The notes under the pieces: model-generated
Told to the model about the DNA's origin: nothing
Database searches by the model: none
The model's input: only the letters and a program-made list of their open reading frames with translations
Part shown: piece by piece, positions 9,565 to 17,755 of the stretch
Position numbering within the stretch: position 1 is the stretch's first letter
How the letters are laid out: each line of letters begins with the position of its first letter
Made by a program: the position numbers and the translations under genes
Assembly: GCA_028864975.1 (NCBI GenBank)
Contig: JAGWLG010000007.1
Coordinates: forward strand, 1 to 64,000
Reading direction: 5' to 3'
From: Thermoplasmata archaeon
GTDB lineage: Archaea; Thermoplasmatota; Thermoplasmata; Lutacidiplasmatales; UBA184
DNA length: 64,000 nucleotides

Positions 9565-10836
9565 TCAGGCGAACGAATGATTGGCCATGAGAGTTCTGTC
9601 CTCCGAACGGCCTTCGGGAGTGAGCGAGACCTGGGTTGAGCTCCCACCTGCTCCGCCAACGCGGACCTCCCGTCGGACGATGCCCTTCCGTTCCAGGCCG
9701 ACCAAGTGCCGCCAAAGGCGCGCGGGGCTCGGCGCTGAGACCCCCTCGGCATGGCAACGCACTCTCAGGAGACGACCCAGTACTCCGACGGAAAGAGGCC
9801 CGGGAGACGCCCGTAGGGACTCGAGGACGAGGGGATCGAGCGGTCCACCCTCTCGGGCGGCGACCCGAAGGCCTGCCGGGACCCCGACATCCTGAGCTTC
9901 CACTCGGCTTGACCCGCGCGATTCCGCACGGCGCCCGGCCTCGAGAAGGAGGTCCCCTACGGCGGAAAGCCCCCAGCCTCTCGCCACGCTCAGGTCCGCG
10001 AAGGCATGAATGGCCGTGGGGTCCGGCTCTTGCCGGAATGCGAGGTTCGCGCGAACCTGGGTGGCTTGGCAGAGGTCGTGGTGATTGAGGGGGGACAGAC
10101 GGGACCGGACGGCCTCCACGTCCTCGGGAAAGGCATCGCGTTCACCAGCAGCCACCACGAGGAGCGGGGGGAGACCCGCGGCGCCCTCGGGCATCAGGCG
10201 CTCGGGCCGAGCGAGGGGCCGGACCACACGGGCGAGGTCAGCTTTCGCACCAACTTGGTCAAGTAGGAGGATGGCGGGCCGGCCCATCGTCCTCAAGCGC
10301 CGGAGGAAGAGGAGCAGGCCGAACTCGGCCGAGGCTCCTCGGCCGTCGTACGACGGGTCGAGCTCGCGGAAGAGGGCGGTGGCGAGGGACGCAGGCGACC
10401 TACCGCAACCCGAGCCCCCTGCGTCCCGAGCGAGGCCCGTGCCCGAGGGGATGACCCGAGGGGCAGGGCCGGCAACCAGGGCGCTCGGAGTGCGGTGGGT
10501 GGAGGCGTCGACATGGATGACCAGAGGTGCCCCCTTCGCCCCCGGCCGGGTCAGCCGGTCCTTCGCGGTGGCGACAAGGTGGGCGGCCATCGCCGAGGTC
10601 CCCGAGCCCTTCGGGCCGAAGATGGAGACAGCGACGCGTCCCTCGTGGGCCAGGCCCCGAAGGACTCGGGTCTCGACCTCGGAGAGGACCTCGTCGCGGC
10701 CGATGAGGGCGGGCGGCGTCCAGGAGCGCTCGAGGACCTGGAGGTCGCGCCAGAGCCCGGGGGTCGCTTCCTGGGAGACTCCCAGGTTGTGGTCGTTCTC
10801 GGTCTGGGCGTGGCTGATGGTAGGCGTTGCGGACAT
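9565..10836 (-). CDS. Orc1/Cdc6-like AAA+ ATPase, degenerate Walker motifs
   Basis: 423 aa; IGRDEVLSEVE, Walker A region GPKGSGTS (Lys replaced), Walker B region ILLLDQVGA, C-terminal winged helix. Confidence 0.7.
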   Translation of the reverse strand: MSATPTISHAQTENDHNLGVSQEATPGLWRDLQVLERSWTPPALIGRDEVLSEVETRVLRGLAHEGRVAVSIFGPKGSGTSAMAAHLVATAKDRLTRPGAKGAPLVIHVDASTHRTPSALVAGPAPRVIPSGTGLARDAGGSGCGRSPASLATALFRELDPSYDGRGASAEFGLLLFLRRLRTMGRPAILLLDQVGAKADLARVVRPLARPERLMPEGAAGLPPLLVVAAGERDAFPEDVEAVRSRLSPLNHHDLCQATQVRANLAFRQEPDPTAIHAFADLSVARGWGLSAVGDLLLEAGRRAESRGSSRVEAQDVGVPAGLRVAAREGGPLDPLVLESLRASPGPLSVGVLGRLLRVRCHAEGVSAPSPARLWRHLVGLERKGIVRREVRVGGAGGSSTQVSLTPEGRSEDRTLMANHSFA

Positions 10837-10865
10837 CGGTCCCTCTCACGGAGCGAGAGGGACCG
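10837..10865. repeat. Perfect inverted repeat abutting the Cdc6-like start codon
   Basis: cGGTCCCTCTC-acggagc-GAGAGGGACCg; 11-bp stem, 7-nt loop. Confidence 0.7.
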
Positions 10866-10892
10866 GGGCCTCCGGTGCACAGTCCGAAACGC

Positions 10893-11216
10893 TCAGTCGT
10901 CGTACGCGTTCTCTCTTAGCCTGAGAGTCCAGAGCAGCACGGAATCATCCGGGCGTCCAGGGCATCGTCCGCATCCCAGGGAATCTGGGCAGCTCCCTGT
11001 TCGACAAACCTTGCAGATGGTGAACCGGATTCTCCAATCGCCGACGCGAAGGCGCCGATAACAAGAAAGGGACCCTTTGAGTTGAATGGTGTTTCTGAAC
11101 GGGTCTGCGGCGAAGTCTCCTCGAATCTTTCCCTCAATCCGCTTTCGCTCGCCGACGTCGACCTTGGCGAGGGTGCGGTCGAAAGTCTCGGTAGAGAAAA
11201 CTTGGTAGGCCATCAC
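10893..11216 (-). CDS. RelE/ParE-family toxin
   Basis: MMAYQVFSTETFDRTLAKVDVGERKRIEGKIRGDFAADPFRNTIQLKGSLSCYRRLRVGDWRIRFTI...LLWTLRLRENAYDD is a RelE-type layout. Confidence 0.8.
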   Translation of the reverse strand: MMAYQVFSTETFDRTLAKVDVGERKRIEGKIRGDFAADPFRNTIQLKGSLSCYRRLRVGDWRIRFTICKVCRTGSCPDSLGCGRCPGRPDDSVLLWTLRLRENAYDD

Positions 11217-11854
11217 CCATCCGAAGGGAGCAACCGCACTCGCCCTCGTTGGATGTCCTCACGAGCTGATGCCAAGTCGGCGGAGGACTCGGGGTCGAGA
11301 AGAATCTCAAACGTTTCGAGCCAGTCCTCACCGATGTTCAAGTGAGTGGCAACCGGGCGGTCAGCGGGAGACAGTAGGCGGACTCCCATAGGTACCGAGT
11401 CTATGGACACCATCTTGTCATCTTGGGGCACCTTCAGGCTGTGGACGAAGTCAACCAGCCTGACACGACTGTAAGCGCCATACTTCCGGGCAACTTGATC
11501 AACGATCTGGGTCAATCCGGAGTTCGCTTCGAAGAACTCCTTAGCCGTCTCAAGGAACTCTCTTCCCCTCGGTGTTACGGAGTGGTCCTCAGTGATAAGC
11601 CCCGAGGCTGCCAGTCGACCCAAATCGGAGTAGACCTGTTGAGACACCGGGCCCAACTTGTCCTTAACGAACGAGTAACGGAATGCCTGGACTCCGTCCT
11701 CGGCACAGCTGCGGTTCACCAGGTACGTCCACTTGTTAGGCTTCACCGCGCCCACCGGGTGATTCTTGGGATTGGCTTCCGCCAGAAGTCGCAGGAGGAA
11801 GATTGAGTCCACGGCAGCAGTAGGGGACGGCTGTGCTCTCAGATTCTCAGGCAT
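11213..11854 (-). CDS. Putative antitoxin: Panacea/YwgA-like N-domain with RelB-like C-terminal tail
   Basis: 213 aa; NKWTYLVNRS...FRYSFVKDKLGPVSQQVYSDLGRLAASGLITED...TPRGREFL then FEILLDPESSADLASAREDIQRGRVRLL; 4-nt overlap (ATGA) with the RelE-like ORF. Confidence 0.6.
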   Translation of the reverse strand: MPENLRAQPSPTAAVDSIFLLRLLAEANPKNHPVGAVKPNKWTYLVNRSCAEDGVQAFRYSFVKDKLGPVSQQVYSDLGRLAASGLITEDHSVTPRGREFLETAKEFFEANSGLTQIVDQVARKYGAYSRVRLVDFVHSLKVPQDDKMVSIDSVPMGVRLLSPADRPVATHLNIGEDWLETFEILLDPESSADLASAREDIQRGRVRLLPSDG

Positions 11855-12263
11855 GCAAATTCATCGGTCCGGCGCTCTGGGGTTCGCAGTCAGGCCGCTA
11901 GAATAGGGCATGGTCGCCTGGGGGTAGGTCTGAGGAGAGGCCCTCATCCTCGGGAGGCGCTCACGCACGGATATAGTCCCCCTCAAGCCCGGAGGCACCC
12001 TGAACGAGTCGTTGCTTAAATACGTCGATGCCGCCCGTTTGGAGGGTCATACCGATATCGTCACCCGTGAATCGGTGCAGACTCGCCCGAACCGGCAAAC
12101 CCGGCGCTCCCCCGGCCTCGGCCCCGCCTCTCCAATGTAGAGGCTCACGTGCCGCGCTAGCCCCGCGAGGATTCCGCGCGGGCTGGCGTCTAGCTTGCGA
12201 TAGAGAAACTCCTCACGTATCGGCAGCCGGAAACCCCTCAGGGGGACGCGTCGGGTTCCCTCA

Positions 12264-13247
12264 TTGTCCCGCCGTCACTCCTCGACGGCAGAAGCTCCCT
12301 CAACGCTCTTGAGTCCGTGGGTTGTCGACCTCGCGAGCGGGGTAGGAGGAAGAGACTTGCCAAGGTTGCGGGGGGCCGCACGGTCGAAACTTGCCCAGCG
12401 CGCTGAGGTGGTGCTCGACCGGAAGGGGATTCGACTCCTAAACGCGGATGTCCTCAGCGTGGGGCTGGAGCCCTCCAGCGTGGACCTGATCGTCACCTCT
12501 CCCCCCTATGGCGTGGATATCAAGTACGCCACGTTCGCCGACGACCTCCCCTACGAGGCTTACCTCGACTTCACCCGGAAGTGGCTCTCGAGCTGCCTGG
12601 GGTTCCTGAAGTCGGATGGGAGACTCTGTCTCAACCTCCCTCTCGACAAGAACAAAGGGGGTCAGCAGAGCGTCTACTCTGACGTGCTCCAGGTCGCGAA
12701 GACGGCGGGCTGGAAGTACTTCAGCACGATCATCTGGAACGAGCAGAACATCTCCCGTCGGACGGCCTGGGGGTCCTGGCTGAGCGCCTCCGCTCCCTAC
12801 GTGATCGCCCCGGTGGAGGTGGTGGTCCTTCTCTACAAGGGGACCTGGGAGAAGGCCTCGAAGGGAGAGTCCGACGTCGCCCGCGACGACTTCATCGCGT
12901 GGACGAACGGGATGTGGACGTTCGGAGGGGAGACGCGGGATCTGGGTCATCCCGCCCCGTTTCCCATCGAACTCCCCCGTCGCTGCATCACGCTCTTCAG
13001 CTACGTTGGGGACACGGTCCTCGACCCCTTCGCGGGCTCCGGTTCCACCCTCCTCGCCTGCCTCGAGACACGTAGGAGGGGCATCGGCGTCGAGATCTCC
13101 AAGACCTACTGTGACCTAATCAAGAAACGCCTGACCCAGGCGCACCTCTTCGAGCGACGCCTCGACGAGGCTCCGGGAGACCCCGCCAGCGACGTTCAGG
13201 CGGGGCCGAGCTCGTCAGCCCACCGAACGAGGTCCGGGGGGAGCTGA
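12264..13247 (+). CDS. DNA methyltransferase (N4-cytosine/N6-adenine type)
   Basis: Motif IV TSPPYG and motif I DPFAGSGSTLLAC...RRGIGVEIS. Confidence 0.85.
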   Translation: MSRRHSSTAEAPSTLLSPWVVDLASGVGGRDLPRLRGAARSKLAQRAEVVLDRKGIRLLNADVLSVGLEPSSVDLIVTSPPYGVDIKYATFADDLPYEAYLDFTRKWLSSCLGFLKSDGRLCLNLPLDKNKGGQQSVYSDVLQVAKTAGWKYFSTIIWNEQNISRRTAWGSWLSASAPYVIAPVEVVVLLYKGTWEKASKGESDVARDDFIAWTNGMWTFGGETRDLGHPAPFPIELPRRCITLFSYVGDTVLDPFAGSGSTLLACLETRRRGIGVEISKTYCDLIKKRLTQAHLFERRLDEAPGDPASDVQAGPSSSAHRTRSGGS

Positions 13248-13939
13248 CGCAGGGGACGAACGATGCCCCCCAGGGTTGTGACCCCATCCCGCGACGGGAT
13301 GTAGTTCTTCCTGAACTCGGCGGCGTCCTCGACGTACAGACCGGCTAGGAAGCCCTCCGCAAGCTTTCTCGCGATGAGCGCCGTTTCCCAGGTCGGCCCC
13401 CCGAGCTCGGACTTCCAGCGACCCTTCGTTGAAGTCCCCGCATCCGGAGTTGCGACCACCACCCGGAGGTTCTTGATAGTCCGGTAGAGAAGACTGTAGA
13501 ACAGCGTCTCCGTCATTCGGGCGTGGAAGCTTGTCTTGCAGCTGATGATGGCCACCGGATAATCGTCCCTTGCGGCGATGAGGTCGATGTCGCCCCAGAC
13601 GCCCAAGTCCGCCTTCGCAAAGTTCCGGCTCACGACGGGAATTTTCAACAGCCGGTAAAGTTCGGGATGCCCTTCTTCGAGGCGCCTTGCCTTCTTCCCA
13701 TCGAGGATCTCGACACCCTCTCTTCCCAGGCGAGAGCGATCGAAGGACTCGAGACACGCCTTGACGTGAAGCTCCCAAGCGCGCCCGGATCTCGAGGCTC
13801 GCGATTGCCGTGCCCGTACCTCGGTAGCGATATCGAACGCGTCGTCCTTCAACGGTCCTAGACAAGGGACAAGCTCTACGAAAGCCCTCCCGTCGTCGCA
13901 CGGCTCGGCCGGACCGGGGAACCCACCTGCCTCGCTCAC
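13196..13939 (-). CDS. Type II restriction endonuclease, PD-(D/E)XK (possibly BsaWI-like)
   Basis: 247 aa; GDIDLIAARDDYPVAIISCKTSFHARMTETLFYSLLYRTI, convergent and 3'-overlapping with the methyltransferase. Confidence 0.7.
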   Translation of the reverse strand: MSEAGGFPGPAEPCDDGRAFVELVPCLGPLKDDAFDIATEVRARQSRASRSGRAWELHVKACLESFDRSRLGREGVEILDGKKARRLEEGHPELYRLLKIPVVSRNFAKADLGVWGDIDLIAARDDYPVAIISCKTSFHARMTETLFYSLLYRTIKNLRVVVATPDAGTSTKGRWKSELGGPTWETALIARKLAEGFLAGLYVEDAAEFRKNYIPSRDGVTTLGGIVRPLRQLPPDLVRWADELGPA

Positions 13940-14002
13940 ACTCCTCGAGAGGGCGCGCCGCCGACCCCGGGCTGGTCCGTCCGAAAACGTGGCCCGTTCG
14001 CG

Positions 14003-14575
14003 TCAGCTGAGCCCGGCAGAGCGCGCCCCCGCGCACACCGCGCCGAACGCGCACGTCCGGCACTTCCCCGGAGCGGGGTCCATCGCCCCTCGGTAGGGCT
14101 GCCGCCACTCCTCAAGCACACCGAGCACCTCGGCCCGCGCCTCATCGTCCCACCGGACGGGGATCTCCGTCCCGTCGCCGAAGGAGAGGACGCCGAAGGG
14201 CGGTGGGGCGCCGGTCGCTTCCTCCAGGAGCAGGCAGTAGGCGAGCAACTGGATCCGGTGGGAGGGGTAGGGCACCCCGCTTCGCGGCGCCCGGGTCGAT
14301 TTGATCTCGACGGGAACCAGCCGGCCGTCCCGCGAGCGGCGGAGCTCGTCGGGACGGCCTGAGAGGCGATAGCGGGGGGAGGAGAGTGTGCGCATGCCGC
14401 CGCCGAGGGACGGTTGGTCGACCGCGAGGGCGCGGGCGGGGGTGAGGACGGGAGGGTTGAAGAGGCGGTAGAGCGCCCATGCGGCGACGCCGACGAGCCC
14501 CAGGAAGAGCGCCGCGTAGACAACGTCGACCATGTCGACATTGTCGACAAAGTGGGCAATGTCCACTAGAGCCAC
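14003..14575 (-). CDS. Membrane-anchored Cas4/Dna2-like nuclease, C-terminal half
   Basis: N-terminal TM (VYAALFLGLVGVAAWALYRLF), then RLSGRPDELRRSRDGRLVPVEIKS, HRIQLLAYCLLLEE and C-terminal CRTCAFGAVC (C-x2-C-x5-C). Confidence 0.75.
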   Translation of the reverse strand: MALVDIAHFVDNVDMVDVVYAALFLGLVGVAAWALYRLFNPPVLTPARALAVDQPSLGGGMRTLSSPRYRLSGRPDELRRSRDGRLVPVEIKSTRAPRSGVPYPSHRIQLLAYCLLLEEATGAPPPFGVLSFGDGTEIPVRWDDEARAEVLGVLEEWRQPYRGAMDPAPGKCRTCAFGAVCAGARSAGLS

Positions 14576-14856
14576 CCCAGGACGTAGGCGAGGCCCGCCC
14601 CGAGCGCGAGCGCGACCAGTAGCGCCGCCGCGTACGGCGCTCGCGACGCCTTGACCGGCATCGCGTCGACCGTCTCGATGCGCGCGTGGACCTCCTCCCC
14701 CCTGTAGAACGCCTCGACGGGGGGTCGATATTCCGCCCCCTCGGGGACGTCCTCGGGGTGGCGCTTCCAGTACCAGGCTCGCCTACAGTAGGCGAAGTCG
14801 CCGAGCTCCGAGGCGGTGGCCCAGGGGCCACCGCCGGGCCGGCCGTCCGTCTGCAC
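14566..14856 (-). CDS. Membrane-anchored Cas4-like nuclease, N-terminal half
   Basis: ASELGDFAYCRRAWYWKRHP (Cas4 N-terminal Cys motif), RGEEVHARIE, C-terminal TM (APYAAALLVALALGAGLAYVLGWL); overlaps the next ORF by 10 nt. Confidence 0.7.
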   Translation of the reverse strand: MQTDGRPGGGPWATASELGDFAYCRRAWYWKRHPEDVPEGAEYRPPVEAFYRGEEVHARIETVDAMPVKASRAPYAAALLVALALGAGLAYVLGWL

Positions 14857-14992
14857 GACCTCAAGGCTCGCGGTCCGAGTATTTCACCGTGGGGGGGATG
14901 GTGAAACCGGGGGAGGGGTGCGAAGCCGCCCCAACCGGGAGGGGGCGAGGTGGCTTAGGCAGTTGAAATAGGGGTTCCGCCGATGCCTGCCC

Positions 14993-15328
14993 ATGAGCGA
15001 GGCCGCATCAGAAGCGTGTTGCCGAGAGTGCCGAGCGAGCTCGCCTGCTTATAAGCTCGGTAGCGTCGGAAAATCAACGGAGCGCGCCCCCATGAACCCA
15101 GCGAACGAGAACCTAGACCTGTGCCCGAGCTGCCAAGAGACATTCGCACAATTGGATCCGTGCCAAGGAAAGTCGTGGTTGGGCAAGCGGATCTGCAGGC
15201 TCACTGATGCTGTAGAGGAGGTCCGAGCATTTGGGATTGGCGTCAGGTTCCGGGATCCGCGCCGCACGGCGATGCTTCCGAAAGGGCCCGGAGGAATGCC
15301 ATCATCGGCCCAACCTGACCGAGCCTAA
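14993..15328 (+). CDS. Small putative zinc-binding protein
   Basis: 111 aa; ACCRECRASS ... LDLCPSCQETF. Confidence 0.35.
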   Translation: MSEAASEACCRECRASSPAYKLGSVGKSTERAPMNPANENLDLCPSCQETFAQLDPCQGKSWLGKRICRLTDAVEEVRAFGIGVRFRDPRRTAMLPKGPGGMPSSAQPDRA

Positions 15329-15365
15329 TCGGCGGCCCCGACATCTTTCCAACTTTGCCGACGCC

Positions 15366-15389
15366 GACTGGGCGTAGCTACGCCCAGTC
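15366..15389. repeat. 24-bp perfect palindrome
   Basis: gactgggcgtagctacgcccagtc, between two convergent ORFs. Confidence 0.8.
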
Positions 15390-15510
15390 CGCGCAGAGGA
15401 GCTCGGCCTGCTGGAGAAGCCCGAAGTCAATCGCCCCGATAGCGAAATGGTTCGCCGTCGCGCTTCGTGGACTTCCCCCGGTTCTCCAGAGAAGCCGAGT
15501 GAACGAACCC

Positions 15511-16179
15511 CTAGCGACTCGCTCGAGATCTCCTGCCGTACACCGGGCGCCACACCCCTGGTCGATGCTCGTATTTCCAGAAGTCCCGCCCGTTTACCTT
15601 GTACGGGCACACCCACTGTGCCGCCTCGGTCATGCTACTGAAGTACGTACCGTTGAGCAGCACTCGCCCGTCCTGGAGCAGTAGGGCACCGATCCTCCGT
15701 TTCCGCGTTTGGCCCACGAGTATGCCCCCGCTCCGAAGAATCCTCTTTCGGAGTCTGGCTGGGAGCTCCCTCCCCCTCGCAGAGACGTCGCGGCGCAGCA
15801 GCGCCCGGGCATCCGCGCGGTGGGATGCCTGGTCGAGCAAGTGGTTGAGATCCAGCGCTCGCACGAGTTTACCTCGCTGGCGTATTCCCGGCACGTCAGG
15901 ACTGACGTGGTGTAGGAGAGCCTCAAGCCCTCGCACATTGATGAGCGGGGGAGAGGAGTACACGCTGAATCTGTTCCAACTGCTGCGATGGCGGTCCTTC
16001 CCATGCTGATTGAGGCGCGTCCAGAGATTCGTGGCCATCCCCACGTAATAGAGAGACTTGCCGGAGTAGAGCGCGTAGATCCCGGGTCTTCGGCTCAGGA
16101 ACTTCTGAAGAGTTCGACTGTCCAGGAGCGCGCGGTCTAGCTTCTCAGCGTAGGTGTCGACGATTGCCTTCGTCGTCAT
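15511..16179 (-). CDS. GIY-YIG nuclease with RAMA/DUF4357-like C-terminal domain
   Basis: RRPGIYALYSGKSLYYVGMATNLWTRLNQH; C-terminal GALLLQDGRVLLNGTYFSSMTEAAQWVCPYKVNGRDFWKY. Confidence 0.75.
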   Translation of the reverse strand: MTTKAIVDTYAEKLDRALLDSRTLQKFLSRRPGIYALYSGKSLYYVGMATNLWTRLNQHGKDRHRSSWNRFSVYSSPPLINVRGLEALLHHVSPDVPGIRQRGKLVRALDLNHLLDQASHRADARALLRRDVSARGRELPARLRKRILRSGGILVGQTRKRRIGALLLQDGRVLLNGTYFSSMTEAAQWVCPYKVNGRDFWKYEHRPGVWRPVYGRRSRASR

Positions 16180-16297
16180 TGTTTGAGAGGATGACTGTTC
16201 GGCGCTCTTAGACCATTCGAGAGCAGGGTCGGGTGGGATTGAGAAACCAACCTACTCAAGTGGTTGCGCGACGCCCCGCGGGACTGGGCCTAAATCG

Positions 16298-16501
16298 TTA
16301 CGACCAGTCTGCTGACAGCAACTCCGCTTGGTGCAGAACGATGCGGGTCGCCTTCTCCTTCTTGTCGGCCGGGTAACCGTGCGCCTTGAGGACGCGTTTC
16401 AACATGATGCGGAGCTTCGCTCGGACGCTCTCGCGGCTCGTCGGGTCGATGGAGACGTTCTTGCGGACGATCTCGACGAGCTCAAACCGGGACGACTCCA
16501 A
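16298..16501 (-). pseudogene. Orphan C-terminus of a type I HsdR (DUF3387-like)
   Basis: [64 protein letters not shown] start, overlaps the 3' end of the SIR2-like ORF. Confidence 0.7.
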
Positions 16502-17552
16502 AGGACTTCGCAGCTCTGACCGCCGCGCTCGACGAACCCAATCGGTCGCTGACGGTGGTCACCTTTGGTTTCTCGTCTCGATCAAGCCAGCCTAGGATGT
16601 CCGAAGGGTGTGGATGCAAAACGACCATTCGCTTCGGACCGGAGTGCAAAGCCTCCTTGATGACCGTCCTGATGAACTCGTCCTGGAACGAATAACCGAT
16701 GAAGAGCCAACAGTCCCGCTGACTCAGGTCCAACTTGAACTGTGCCAGCAGGTCCATCCAAGGACGTAGATAGAGGTCCTTCTGTTGGATCGGGTAGAGC
16801 ATCACTTGGGCGTCTATTGGAACATCCCCAACGTGCCCTCCCCCCTTCGGGTGCTCAACCACCCTTCCGTCCCGGAGGAGGTACCAGTCGAAGGATCCGT
16901 GAAGCTTCACGAGCCGTGGATCGTTTGCGTTGAGTTGTGAAACATGGAAGACCGGGGTTCGTGTCTCGTCGAGCATGAAGGGAGTGTTCAGCAGGCCCCT
17001 CCCATGGAAGAGGCGCTCTACCACGAAGTCATAGTTCGTCGTGAAGATTGGAAACTGAACTCGTGTGAACGGTCCCTTTCGGGAGTCCGAAGGAGGGGCA
17101 AAGGCACCCTGCACAGTTTCGAGCTCTTGGAACAGATTGAGAAAGGGACGGAACAGTTCTGGCCCGCCAGTGTCGAGCGTTTCGGGAGAGCAGAGGGCTC
17201 GAACCCTTTCCTTCAAAGTGGTCAGCAGGTTCTCCGCGAGTTGGCTTTCGCGCTTACCACTCGAGAGCGAGGACCTTGGGCTCTCCTGCAATACTTCGGA
17301 CACGAGATACCAACTTGGGTACCCGAGATCTTCCGCGGTAAGGTCCTTCGCAATTGCGTCAACGATACTGAAGATTGACTCAATGTCCGGGGTCACCCTG
17401 TGGCGCTTGAAACCACCCATGATCTCGTCGAATAGATCTCGCTCTCGACCCTCCTCGATCTCGTCGAAAATCGCGGGAACCAGCTCCCTCATCGTAGGGA
17501 CGCCAAGCGCTCGCGAGGCCCCCGCTCCAAGGAAAACCAGGAATCGACTCAC
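16482..17552 (-). CDS. SIR2-like domain protein (putative NADase-type defence effector)
   Basis: [57 protein letters not shown]. Confidence 0.8.
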   Translation of the reverse strand: MSRFLVFLGAGASRALGVPTMRELVPAIFDEIEEGRERDLFDEIMGGFKRHRVTPDIESIFSIVDAIAKDLTAEDLGYPSWYLVSEVLQESPRSSLSSGKRESQLAENLLTTLKERVRALCSPETLDTGGPELFRPFLNLFQELETVQGAFAPPSDSRKGPFTRVQFPIFTTNYDFVVERLFHGRGLLNTPFMLDETRTPVFHVSQLNANDPRLVKLHGSFDWYLLRDGRVVEHPKGGGHVGDVPIDAQVMLYPIQQKDLYLRPWMDLLAQFKLDLSQRDCWLFIGYSFQDEFIRTVIKEALHSGPKRMVVLHPHPSDILGWLDRDEKPKVTTVSDRLGSSSAAVRAAKSFGVVPV

Positions 17553-17755
17553 CCTCAGAGACCTCGGCCGAACGTGTCAAGAGGTAAGAGTATAGAATCG
17601 CTTGGACCCACCAGCTTTCTGCGTTGGGGGTGGTCTGCAGTCATGGTCCGCACTCGCCCCGTCCCTTCCTGACCGGAGAGCTGATGGCCGCCCCCCGGGG
17701 GTTCCTGGTCCGGGAAGTTCACCCTGATATCCTGCCACGGCGCTCCATACCCGCC

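Noticed and set aside
12000-12260. Looked for a tRNA or small RNA in the gap before the methyltransferase
   Set aside because: No convincing cloverleaf or conserved structure could be drawn by eye.
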